Assembly (NCBI GenBank): GCA_964434105.1
Contig: CAYSTJ010000054.1
Span: forward strand, 1 to 27,085
Direction: 5' to 3'
Origin: CAYNST01 sp964434105
Lineage (GTDB): Bacteria > Pseudomonadota > Gammaproteobacteria > Pseudomonadales > Cellvibrionaceae
DNA: 27,085 nt
Every line of letters starts with the position of its first letter. Position 1 is the first letter of the stretch. The notes under the pieces were generated by a model, which saw nothing but the letters and a program-made list of their open reading frames with translations, was not told the origin of the DNA and did no database searches. The position numbers and the translations under genes are program-made. This document shows positions 1-6,945 of this stretch, one piece after another.

Positions 1-72
1 CACGCTTTGCTTGACCTCTTTTTTAAATAACCACTGATTCGCCTGGAATCTAGTGTTTAACCTCGTTGTGAG
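1..72 (-). other. Probable 5' leader of a leftward stable-RNA (rRNA) transcript
   Basis: Downstream of the two stable-RNA-type promoters, the minus strand reads out of the window. Its last bases (GGTCAAGCAAAGCGTG) resemble the TCAAGCAA...CGTG segment often seen in gammaproteobacterial 16S rRNA leaders, so I infer an rRNA operon just left of base 1. No mature rRNA is inside the window. A tRNA operon is the main alternative. No clear boxA can be fixed in the visible part. Confidence 0.45.
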
Positions 73-78
73 GCGCGC

Positions 79-106
79 ATTCTACGCATTTTTTTGAGTT
101 TGGCAA
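79..106 (-). promoter_or_regulatory. Proximal stable-RNA promoter (P2-like)
   Basis: On the minus strand there is a -35 TTGCCA (101-106), a 16-base spacer and a -10 TAGAAT (79-84), followed by the GC-rich discriminator GCGCGCCTC. This layout is typical of stringently controlled rRNA promoters. Upstream of the -35, two A-tracts (about 107-125) look like an UP element. Start of transcription would be near base 71. Confidence 0.7.
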
Positions 107-133
107 CAACTTTTTTAGCTTTTTTGTTGCCAA
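100..133. repeat. Inverted repeat around the UP element of the proximal promoter
   Basis: TTGGCAACAA (100-109) and TTGTTGCCAA (124-133) are perfect 10-base inverted repeats around a T-rich 14-base spacer. One arm overlaps the -35 box of the leftward promoter and the spacer is its A-tract UP region on the minus strand. The dyad could be a protein-binding site or a hairpin in RNA started at the upstream promoter. Confidence 0.6.
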
Positions 134-203
134 CTTTCTTTCCGGAAAACTGCCAGGTTTTATCTCCTGATCCGGCCTCGACCACTCCTTAGCGAGGGGG
201 CGC

Positions 204-232
204 ATTATGCGTATCCGGGCACCGGCCGTCAA
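204..232 (-). promoter_or_regulatory. Distal stable-RNA promoter (P1-like)
   Basis: On the minus strand there is a -35 TTGACG (227-232), a 17-base spacer and a -10 CATAAT (204-209), followed by the GC-rich discriminator GCGCCCCCTC. It sits about 125 bases upstream of the second promoter with the same direction and architecture, as in tandem P1/P2 rRNA promoters. It lies just beyond the stop codon of pssA, on the same strand. Confidence 0.65.
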
Positions 233-303
233 ACCTCAATACGTGATACAGTTGGCAAACCGCTAATACAGCCTGCAATCTCAAATTTTCCGCGTCACCG
301 CCC

Positions 304-1230
304 CTATAAAGACCTGTTGTGCGGCTCGTCTGCTGCCCCGCCATCCGCTTGAGAAGCCTCCGAATCGGCTGGTGTGGCATCAACCTGCTCTGCCCCTGTT
401 GCAGGCGTCCCCCGCGAGACTGCCCGCTGCCTGCGAACACCCAGCAACGCCAGGACAGGGCCCGAAGCACAGTACGTACAGGCCATAAGCAGCAGCACCG
501 TGGATGGCTCAATGACGATAACAACAAACACGAGCAAGGCGGCCAGCATGACAACGAACGGAACGCGTCCTCGCAGGTTAAGATCCTTGAAGCTTGTGTA
601 GCGTATATTGGACACCATCAGCAGTCCCAGAGCCATGGTGAGAAAAGCGATCAGTATTGACACCTCGGTCGAGGGCGTCACGTCGCTCCACGTCCACACC
701 AGGGTAGCCAGAACGGCAGCCGCTGGAGGACTGGCCAATCCGACAAAGTATTTTTTATCCACAGAGTCTACCTGGGTATTGAACCTGGCCAGCCGCAGGG
801 CTGCACAGGATGCAAAGACAAACGCCGCAGCCCAACCCGCTTTCCCCAACGGTTCCAGCCCCCAGCTGAATATCACCAGAGACGGCGCCAAACCAAAAGA
901 CACCATGTCCGACAGACTGTCATATTGCACACCAAAGGCGCTGGTTGTATTGGTCATACGCGCCACTCGTCCGTCAAATCCATCGAGGAATTGAGCAACG
1001 ATTACCGCCATCCCCGCCTGGGCAAAATCTCCTTTCATCCCCGCAATAATGGCGTAAAACCCCGCGAACAATGCCGCGGTGGTTATGAGATTCGGAAGGA
1101 GGAACACCCCCTTGCGCCGCACCTTTTCACCACTGGCGTTGATTACTTCCTCTTCATGATCATCCACAATGGCCAATACAGAACGCTCCAGGTCGGAACT
1201 CTCGGACGTATCACGATTGTCATCAGACAT
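304..1230 (-). CDS. pssA: CDP-diacylglycerol--serine O-phosphatidyltransferase
   Basis: Makes phosphatidylserine from CDP-diacylglycerol and serine at the inner membrane, the committed step to phosphatidylethanolamine. The CDP-alcohol phosphatidyltransferase signature DG-x2-AR-x8-G-x3-D-x3-D is complete (DGRVAR, then G, D and D, about residues 85-108). The 308-residue protein has several hydrophobic helices, beginning at LLPNLITTAALFAGF. About 40 acidic residues precede the first helix and an Ala/Gln/Asp-rich tail of about 45 residues follows the last; both are probably cytosolic and variable. Family assignment to the membrane-type (Bacillus-like) PssA rather than the E. coli phospholipase D-type enzyme is by motif. 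A weak GGGGAAA ribosome site precedes the ATG. The gene is separated from rpsA by a terminator, so it has its own promoter somewhere in 1231-1450. Confidence 0.9.
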   Translation of the reverse strand: MSDDNRDTSESSDLERSVLAIVDDHEEEVINASGEKVRRKGVFLLPNLITTAALFAGFYAIIAGMKGDFAQAGMAVIVAQFLDGFDGRVARMTNTTSAFGVQYDSLSDMVSFGLAPSLVIFSWGLEPLGKAGWAAAFVFASCAALRLARFNTQVDSVDKKYFVGLASPPAAAVLATLVWTWSDVTPSTEVSILIAFLTMALGLLMVSNIRYTSFKDLNLRGRVPFVVMLAALLVFVVIVIEPSTVLLLMACTYCASGPVLALLGVRRQRAVSRGTPATGAEQVDATPADSEASQADGGAADEPHNRSL

Positions 1231-1454
1231 AACTATTTCCCCGGCATATGTTTCGGTGAAGCACTGACAGAACCCGTTTGGACGAGATAACAGGTCCCGG
1301 CATGGTGCAAATCAAGTTGATAGTAACCTGGGCGGTTAGAGCAACGCGGGCTCCGATACCATTCCATAAGGAACGTACAAAAGGAATGCCAGCCCCAACC
1401 TGTATAAAAGTAATCTACGCAGACGCTAATACTACATACTATAGTCCGGAAATA

Positions 1455-1478
1455 AAAACGGCCCCGAAGGGCCGTTTT
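1455..1478 (-). terminator. Rho-independent terminator of rpsA
   Basis: A perfect 10-base stem, AAAACGGCCC / GGGCCGTTTT, closes on a TTCG tetraloop when read on the minus strand, and T residues follow. It lies 22 bases beyond the rpsA stop and ends the rpsA message before pssA. Confidence 0.9.
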
Positions 1479-1500
1479 GCAAACAGAGTGGACCGGATAA

Positions 1501-3186
1501 CTACTTGTTTTCCTTGCTCTCTATTTGCGCTTTGATCAGATCACCAATCGTGGTTGGTGACATTTGCTCGGATTGCTTGCTGCTGTGCTCTTTGACAGCC
1601 GACTTCTCGTCCTCGACATCTTTCGCTTTGACCGACAACAGAATGGTGCGATTCTTACGATCAACACTCGTAATTTTCGCTTCGACTTCGTCGCCAACCT
1701 TCAGCACGTTGCGCGCGTCTTCCACTTTGTCACGGCTCAGATCAGATGCTTTAAGTGTACCTTCAATATCCTCCGCGAGGGTGATCACGGCGGCCTTGGC
1801 ATCGACCTCTTTGACGATACCTTTGACGATACTTCCTTTGTCATTTTCGGCCACATAGGCGGAGAAAGGATCTTCGTTCAACTGCTTGATGCCCAGTGAG
1901 ATTCGCTCGCGCTCGGAATCGATAGCCAGAACCACGGTTTCAATTTCGTCGCCTTTCTTGAAGCGACGCACCGCTTCTTCGCCAGGCTCGTTCCATGAAA
2001 TATCCGACAGATGCACCAGGCCGTCAATACCGCCATCCAGACCGATAAAGATCCCGAAGTCAGTAATTGACTTGATCTTGCCAGAAATCTTGTCACCCTT
2101 GGCGAACTGACGCGAAAACGCATCCCAGGGGTTTTCCTGACACTGCTTGATACCCAAAGATATGCGTCGGCGCTCCTCGTCAATATCAAGAATCATCACC
2201 TCAACCTCATCACCCAACTGGACGACTTTGGACGGATGAATGTTCTTGTTGGTCCAATCCATCTCGGAGACGTGCACCAGACCTTCAACGCCGGTTTCGA
2301 TTTCAGCAAAACAGCCATAATCCGTGAGATTGGTGACCCGGGCCTTGACCTTGGCACCTTCCGGATAGCGCTGCGTAATGGCTTGCCACGGATCTTCACC
2401 CAACTGCTTCAAGCCAAGCGAAACACGGTTGCGCTCCCGGTCAAACTTGAGAACTTTCACGTCGATCTCATCACCAACATTCACGATTTCGCTCGGATGC
2501 TTAATACGCTTCCAGGCCATATCGGTAATGTGAAGCAGACCATCAACACCGCCCAGATCGACGAATGCGCCGTAATCTGTGAGGTTTTTAACGATACCTT
2601 TAACTGCCATACCTTCCTGAAGCGTTGCCAACAACTCTTCCCGCTCATCAGAGTTGGCCTGCTCCATGACGGCCCGACGCGAAACAACGACGTTATTGCG
2701 CTTCTGATCCAGCTTGATGACTTTGAATTCCAGCTCCTTGCCTTCCAGGTGAGTGGTTTCACGCACCGGACGGATATCGACCAGAGAGCCCGGCAGAAAC
2801 GCCCGGATACTGGCGACATCCACGGTAAAGCCGCCTTTGACCTTACCGTTGATAATACCTTTAATGACTTCATCAGACGCATGAGCAGCTTCCAACACCT
2901 TCCAGCTCTCGGCACGCTTGGCCTTTTCGCGTGACAGACGCGTTTCACCAAAGCCGTCTTCTACAGTCTCCAGAGCTACCTGAACCTCGTCACCGATGGA
3001 CAGATTCAGATTACCTGCCTCATCCAGAAACTGAGAAGCGGGGATTACGCCTTCTGATTTGAGACCGGCATGTACGGTAACCCAGTCATTGTCGATATCT
3101 ATCACAACACCTGTGACAATGGAACCTGGTTCCATCTCGACCATTTTCAAACTTTCTTCAAAGAGTTCTGCAAAGCTCTCGCTCAT
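1501..3186 (-). CDS. rpsA: 30S ribosomal protein S1
   Basis: Binds mRNA on the 30S subunit and helps unfold and dock transcripts at translation initiation. The 561-residue product has six S1 (OB-fold) domains in tandem. The four central/C-terminal RNA-binding copies are recognisable by repeats such as LTDYGAFVDLGGVDGLLH, LTDYGCFAEIETGVEGLVH and ITDFGIFIGLDGGIDGLVH, each followed by an RISLGIKQ-type strand. I chose the ATG at 3186 (MSESFAELFEES), which matches the conserved S1 N-terminus; an upstream in-frame start at 3213 would add nine unconserved residues. Length is that of gammaproteobacterial S1. Unlike the usual cmk-rpsA-ihfB order, rpsA here stands alone after lapB, with no ihfB behind it and a strong terminator instead. 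A long leader of about 180 bases is predicted, a place where S1 autoregulation could act. Confidence 0.97.
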   Translation of the reverse strand: MSESFAELFEESLKMVEMEPGSIVTGVVIDIDNDWVTVHAGLKSEGVIPASQFLDEAGNLNLSIGDEVQVALETVEDGFGETRLSREKAKRAESWKVLEAAHASDEVIKGIINGKVKGGFTVDVASIRAFLPGSLVDIRPVRETTHLEGKELEFKVIKLDQKRNNVVVSRRAVMEQANSDEREELLATLQEGMAVKGIVKNLTDYGAFVDLGGVDGLLHITDMAWKRIKHPSEIVNVGDEIDVKVLKFDRERNRVSLGLKQLGEDPWQAITQRYPEGAKVKARVTNLTDYGCFAEIETGVEGLVHVSEMDWTNKNIHPSKVVQLGDEVEVMILDIDEERRRISLGIKQCQENPWDAFSRQFAKGDKISGKIKSITDFGIFIGLDGGIDGLVHLSDISWNEPGEEAVRRFKKGDEIETVVLAIDSERERISLGIKQLNEDPFSAYVAENDKGSIVKGIVKEVDAKAAVITLAEDIEGTLKASDLSRDKVEDARNVLKVGDEVEAKITSVDRKNRTILLSVKAKDVEDEKSAVKEHSSKQSEQMSPTTIGDLIKAQIESKENK

Positions 3187-3378
3187 TGCGATACCTATAT
3201 AGAGAATGCACATCCGGCAACCTGTGATTTCCGGACATTTTCAACCGTAATGCCAGCATACGGGACGATTAAACACCCGACCGGGCCACCTGTATCTGGC
3301 AAAGTGACCGATCGCACCAACAATTTGCTGCGCGGCAGGCATTATCGTTTTACACGACCCCCAGCGCGAAGTGGCGCG

Positions 3379-3407
3379 AAACTACCAGAAAACTGTTCGA
3401 TTTTCAA
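3379..3407 (-). promoter_or_regulatory. Candidate rpsA promoter
   Basis: In the 266-base gap between lapB and rpsA, the minus strand carries TTGAAA (3402-3407), a 17-base spacer and TAGTTT (3379-3384) preceded by an extended -10 TGG. It would give an rpsA leader of about 185 bases. The -10 matches consensus poorly, so this is a candidate only. Confidence 0.4.
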
Positions 3408-3452
3408 GCTGAATTTGCTGGCAGACCCCCACTTCAAATGCGAGGGCGAGGG

Positions 3453-4589
3453 CTAGAGCCACGTCCGGCAGGTTGGGCAACACCAATAGACCCGCGCGCC
3501 CTCGAAGCCACACTGACGACAGGTAAATACTGGCGGCAGATATTCTGAGATCAGCGCCCGAATATCGGCGTACGGAACCGGTGTATTCTCAAGAAAGGTC
3601 ATGCAACGGGAAACCACGGCCAGCGCGTTATCTGTGGCCAGCGCTTCGCGCAGAAATTCCAACGCGGCCTGCTCACTCAATGTGTCGCGGAGTTCGTCGG
3701 CGATTGGCAGATAAAGGCTGGGCGAGCGGGACTTCTGGAACACATTGTAGAGAAACTCATAATAAGACCCCTTGCCCGCGTGATTATTAAATATCATTGC
3801 TGTAACGGGCAGCACCTCATCCAGCAGTTCAGGCCGTTTGATCAGCGGTTGCAGCCATTTGAGGGCTTCCTGAGCATTGTCCTGCTGTAAACTCCAGCGA
3901 CTCATATTGATGGCCGCTCTGGGGTTGCCTTTCTCATACTGCAGCGCACGCTGGGTCCAGGTGTGATAATCCTGCAGGGCACCGGCATGGCGCGCCATAT
4001 CGGCCAGCTCGCAGCTATAGTTGGCCTGCAAGTGGCGCCAGTGCCTTGTATCGGAACTTAACTTTCTTGCGCATAGCTGTTCCGCGCACTCGATGGCACT
4101 TTGCCACTCCTGCTCTTCCTGAAAGACGTCTACCAGATTGGCCAATGCTCTTATTTTAATTTCGTTGTTGGCAGAAGCCTGCAATTCCCTGAAAAGCGAT
4201 TCGGCTCGATCCAGCAGCCCCGAGGTTTTGTAATCAAGTGCCAGCTCCAGCTGAGCCTGCTCGATCTCCTTCTGACCGAGATTGGGGCGGGCCAGCAGGT
4301 TCTGATGAATACGGATTGCCCGGTCCACTTCGCCGCGCTTGCGCAGCAGGCTTCCGAGAGCCAAATGAGTCTCCAGTGTGTCGCTGTTGACTTCCAGACT
4401 GGTAACGAACGTCTCCAGCGCAACATCATGCTGCTCATGAAGAAGCTGATTAAGGCTTTCGAAGTATCGCTGAGGCACTGCGCGCACTGAAGAGGCATGA
4501 CTGAATATTTTTGACGCAATACTCCAACGCCCAGCGACAAACCCGAGAATTGTCGCGGCAAGTAACAACAAAAAAGCCAATATCTCCAT
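3453..4589 (-). CDS. lapB: Lipopolysaccharide assembly protein B (YciM), TPR protein
   Basis: LapB is an inner-membrane-anchored cytosolic protein that controls LPS synthesis by promoting FtsH-dependent degradation of LpxC. The 378 residues start with one membrane helix (MEILAFLLLLAATILGFVAG), followed by tetratricopeptide repeats. The conserved stretch YFESLNQLLHEQHDVALE and ETHLALGSLLRKRGEVDRA mark the family. The C-terminus is the rubredoxin-like metal site, CRQC...CCPTC. Length compares with 389 in E. coli. It follows lapA by 8 bases and is the last gene of the tight pyrF-cmk-lapA-lapB run. Confidence 0.93.
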   Translation of the reverse strand: MEILAFLLLLAATILGFVAGRWSIASKIFSHASSVRAVPQRYFESLNQLLHEQHDVALETFVTSLEVNSDTLETHLALGSLLRKRGEVDRAIRIHQNLLARPNLGQKEIEQAQLELALDYKTSGLLDRAESLFRELQASANNEIKIRALANLVDVFQEEQEWQSAIECAEQLCARKLSSDTRHWRHLQANYSCELADMARHAGALQDYHTWTQRALQYEKGNPRAAINMSRWSLQQDNAQEALKWLQPLIKRPELLDEVLPVTAMIFNNHAGKGSYYEFLYNVFQKSRSPSLYLPIADELRDTLSEQAALEFLREALATDNALAVVSRCMTFLENTPVPYADIRALISEYLPPVFTCRQCGFEGARVYWCCPTCRTWL

Positions 4590-4597
4590 GAAGATCT

Positions 4598-4909
4598 TCA
4601 GGCACTCAGCTGCTTGCGGCTAATTCGCTCGGCATCGGCAGGATGGACGGCCCTCGACTGGAGGCGCCTGATCCTCAACTTCATCAACATAAGCCCCGGC
4701 ACTACAGCCAATAACGTGCCAATGACGCCGATCAAGAATGCCAGACTCATGATTGTGCCGGTTGTCATTGCCGGCAATTGCCAATACAGCAGGCTGATTT
4801 CCACCACGTCCTGATTCTGCTGCGCGAGCCTCGCACCCAGTAATAGCAACAGCAACAGCCATACCACCACCAACAGCGCTTTCACCCATCCGATAATATT
4901 TTTTATCAT
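4598..4909 (-). CDS. lapA: Lipopolysaccharide assembly protein A (LapA/YciS)
   Basis: Small inner-membrane partner of LapB in the regulation of LPS synthesis. The 103 residues show two membrane helices (about 8-27 and 48-75) separated by the family's short periplasmic loop with QQNQDVVEISLLYWQLP, then a basic cytosolic tail (KLRIRRLQSR). The start ATG overlaps the cmk stop as ATGA (4906-4909), so the two are probably translationally coupled. In many gammaproteobacteria rpsA and ihfB lie between cmk and lapA; here they do not. Confidence 0.9.
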   Translation of the reverse strand: MIKNIIGWVKALLVVVWLLLLLLLGARLAQQNQDVVEISLLYWQLPAMTTGTIMSLAFLIGVIGTLLAVVPGLMLMKLRIRRLQSRAVHPADAERISRKQLSA

Positions 4910-5625
4910 GACATTTGTATCCCGCCATCGAACTGAAAACGGCTTTGCGCCGCGGCCATGATCAAATCGACTACTGCGTCCACGGACAAATCCGTGCTAT
5001 CCAGCAAGACGGCATCATCGGCAGGCTTCAAAGGCGCCGCCGTACGTGTACTATCGCGCCGGTCGCGTTCGATAATATCATCCAGAATACGTTGAAAAGT
5101 ACCCTCTTCGGCGCTTAATCCCAACTGCAACATCCGCCGCCTGGCGCGCTCGTGCGCCGTCGCTGTCAAAAATACTTTTAACCCGGCCTGCGGAAAAACT
5201 ACGGTCCCCATATCGCGCCCATCCGCAACCAGTCCGGGCGGCTGTGCGAATGCCCGCTGCCTGCCCAGCAGCGCTGCTCTGACTGATGGAAAAGCGGCTA
5301 CCCGCGATGCCGCCCGCCCGACTTCCTCTTTACGAATCGCATCGGTCACTTCCGCCTCCGCCAGAATAATTGTGGTGCCGTCCTCGGTGGGCAGAAATTC
5401 CGCATCCAGACCCGCTGCAATGACAGATAAACGGGACTCATCATCCGGATCAACCCCGCGCTGAATCGCAGCCAGTGCCACCAGACGGTACAAAGCGCCG
5501 CTGTCGAGCAGGGCAAAACCTATGCGGTTTGCCAGTAAACGGCACACGGTTCCCTTACCTGCACCACTCGGGCCGTCAACAGTAATTACCGGAAGGTCTG
5601 GAGATCGCAGCGTTTCAATCGGCAT
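4906..5625 (-). CDS. cmk: Cytidylate kinase
   Basis: Phosphorylates CMP and dCMP with ATP in pyrimidine salvage and RNA-turnover recycling. The P-loop GPSGAGKGT lies near residue 18, followed by LDSGALYR of the nucleotide-monophosphate fold. VADGRDMGTVVFP and the LID-type ERDRRDSTR are also typical of Cmk. The 239-residue length is normal or slightly long, with a C-terminal tail (QFDGGIQMS) of no known role. It starts 9 bases after pyrF and overlaps lapA by 4 bases, so it sits within a tight operon. Confidence 0.95.
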   Translation of the reverse strand: MPIETLRSPDLPVITVDGPSGAGKGTVCRLLANRIGFALLDSGALYRLVALAAIQRGVDPDDESRLSVIAAGLDAEFLPTEDGTTIILAEAEVTDAIRKEEVGRAASRVAAFPSVRAALLGRQRAFAQPPGLVADGRDMGTVVFPQAGLKVFLTATAHERARRRMLQLGLSAEEGTFQRILDDIIERDRRDSTRTAAPLKPADDAVLLDSTDLSVDAVVDLIMAAAQSRFQFDGGIQMS

Positions 5626-5634
5626 TATTCAGGG

Positions 5635-6339
5635 TTACCCTGCTGTTAAGGATTGATAGATCAATTGACAGGCCATCGCAGGATCCTCCGATCCCGTTAC
5701 TGGACGACCGATGACGAGATAATCACTTCCCGCCCGGATCGCCTGCTGCGGAGTCATTGTACGCGTCTGATCCTGTCGGTCCGAGCCTGTCGGCCTGATA
5801 CCGGGTGTCACGAGTGTAAATTCGCTGCCGAACTCCCGCCTCAGACCCGGCGCTTCCTGAGCGGAGCATACCACACCGTCGCAACCGGACTGATAGGCCA
5901 GTCGGGAAAGTCTCGCTACCTGATCCGGCAGTGTTCCACTAACGCCCGTTTCCGACAGTGCCTGTTGAGACATGCTGGTGAGCACCGTTACGCCAATGAG
6001 CAGAGGTCTTTGACGGGCTTTCTGCAGCGCATTGCTCGCGCCTTCAAGCATTTGCAAGCCACCACTGGCGTGAACATTCACCATCCAGACGCCCAGATCG
6101 GCAGCCGCTTTTACGGCCTTTTCCACAGTCGCGGGGATGTCGTGGAATTTAAGGTCGAGAAACACATCGAAACCTTTATTCTGCAACCTCTCGACAACCG
6201 CCGGCCCGCACGCGGTAAACAGCTCCTTGCCGACCTTGACCCGGCACCAGTCGGGATCCAGCCGTGACGCCAGTGCATCGCATTCAGGTAGCGAAGCCAC
6301 ATCCAGGGCCACAATAATATTTGGATTTTCTCTTTTCAC
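5635..6339 (-). CDS. pyrF: Orotidine 5'-phosphate decarboxylase
   Basis: Last step of UMP synthesis. The catalytic DxKxxD motif is present as DLKFHDIP, with NIIVALDVAS at the N-terminus and VTPGIRP plus YLVIGRPVT phosphate-binding motifs at the C-terminus. I choose the GTG at 6339 (VKRENPNIIVALD): it has an AGGCGGG ribosome site 5-7 bases upstream and gives 234 residues, the family's usual length. An in-frame ATG at 6420 would add 27 residues with no conserved character, and it directly abuts the T-tract of the comEA terminator, so it is unlikely. The gene is first in the pyrF-cmk-lapA-lapB operon, so pyrimidine synthesis, CMP salvage and LPS control are co-transcribed. Confidence 0.95.
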   Translation of the reverse strand: MKRENPNIIVALDVASLPECDALASRLDPDWCRVKVGKELFTACGPAVVERLQNKGFDVFLDLKFHDIPATVEKAVKAAADLGVWMVNVHASGGLQMLEGASNALQKARQRPLLIGVTVLTSMSQQALSETGVSGTLPDQVARLSRLAYQSGCDGVVCSAQEAPGLRREFGSEFTLVTPGIRPTGSDRQDQTRTMTPQQAIRAGSDYLVIGRPVTGSEDPAMACQLIYQSLTAG

Positions 6340-6420
6340 TTTCCCGCCTTTTAAATGTACCCGGCCAGGCTTACCCGGACTGTCGGAGTAAGTGGCATTT
6401 CGTGTACGCGATTCTGACAT

Positions 6421-6446
6421 AAAAAAACCCGAGCATTAAGCCCGGG
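6421..6446 (-). terminator. Rho-independent terminator of comEA
   Basis: Read on the minus strand: CCCGGGC, loop TTAAT, GCTCGGG (seven pairs, one G-U), then seven Ts. It lies 22 bases after the comEA stop and separates comEA from pyrF. Confidence 0.88.
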
Positions 6447-6468
6447 CCCGAAAGAGCGCTCAAATCCG

Positions 6469-6828
6469 TTACAGCCGGATTCGGTCCTGATTCTTGCGTA
6501 AGGTCGCTTCCCCAATGCCCTTAACCTGAAGTAAATCCTGGGCGGTACTGAAGGGGCCATTCTGATTACGAAACGCGATGATAGCTTTCGCCTTCGATTC
6601 ACCGACGCCCACCAGGACCTCGGAAATTTCTTCGACATCGGCCGTATTGATATCCACGGTCAACACCTGTGCTGCCGCCTCATCGACAGTTTTCCACTGG
6701 GCTTTTTCCGCCGGTTCGGCGAACGCCAGCGACACCGATGTCAACGACGCTACCAGCAACACCAGTTGCATCAGCCGGCTTGCCGGATTTCGCGTAGCAG
6801 CTATCATATTGCGCATTTCCAAAAACAT
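6469..6828 (-). CDS. comEA: ComEA-like helix-hairpin-helix DNA-binding protein
   Basis: Small exported protein of the ComEA family, which binds double-stranded DNA in the periplasm during natural transformation. The 119 residues begin with an n-region and hydrophobic helix (LMQLVLLVASLTSVSLAFAE) typical of a Sec signal peptide. After about 25 linker residues comes the tandem helix-hairpin-helix unit: VDINTADVEEI, GVGESKAKAII and VKGIGEATLRKN. The ATG at 6828 has an AAAGGA ribosome site at ideal distance. The gene has its own terminator and lies between tyrA-aroA and pyrF, away from any other competence gene in view. Uptake function is inferred from the family. Confidence 0.85.
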   Translation of the reverse strand: MFLEMRNMIAATRNPASRLMQLVLLVASLTSVSLAFAEPAEKAQWKTVDEAAAQVLTVDINTADVEEISEVLVGVGESKAKAIIAFRNQNGPFSTAQDLLQVKGIGEATLRKNQDRIRL

Positions 6829-6945
6829 AAACGATTCCTTTTAAAGTTAACAGTAACGGAGTGGTCATTCACTCCGATTGGCACTTTAAAAAAATATCGT
6901 TGAAAGCGACAGGCGCTATTGACCCCAATCCCTGTAGGAAATCGA

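Noticed and set aside
2236..2934. 232-codon plus-strand open frame
   Set aside because: It is antisense to the S1 repeats of rpsA, has no recognisable motif or ribosome site, and long antisense frames are expected opposite this codon usage.
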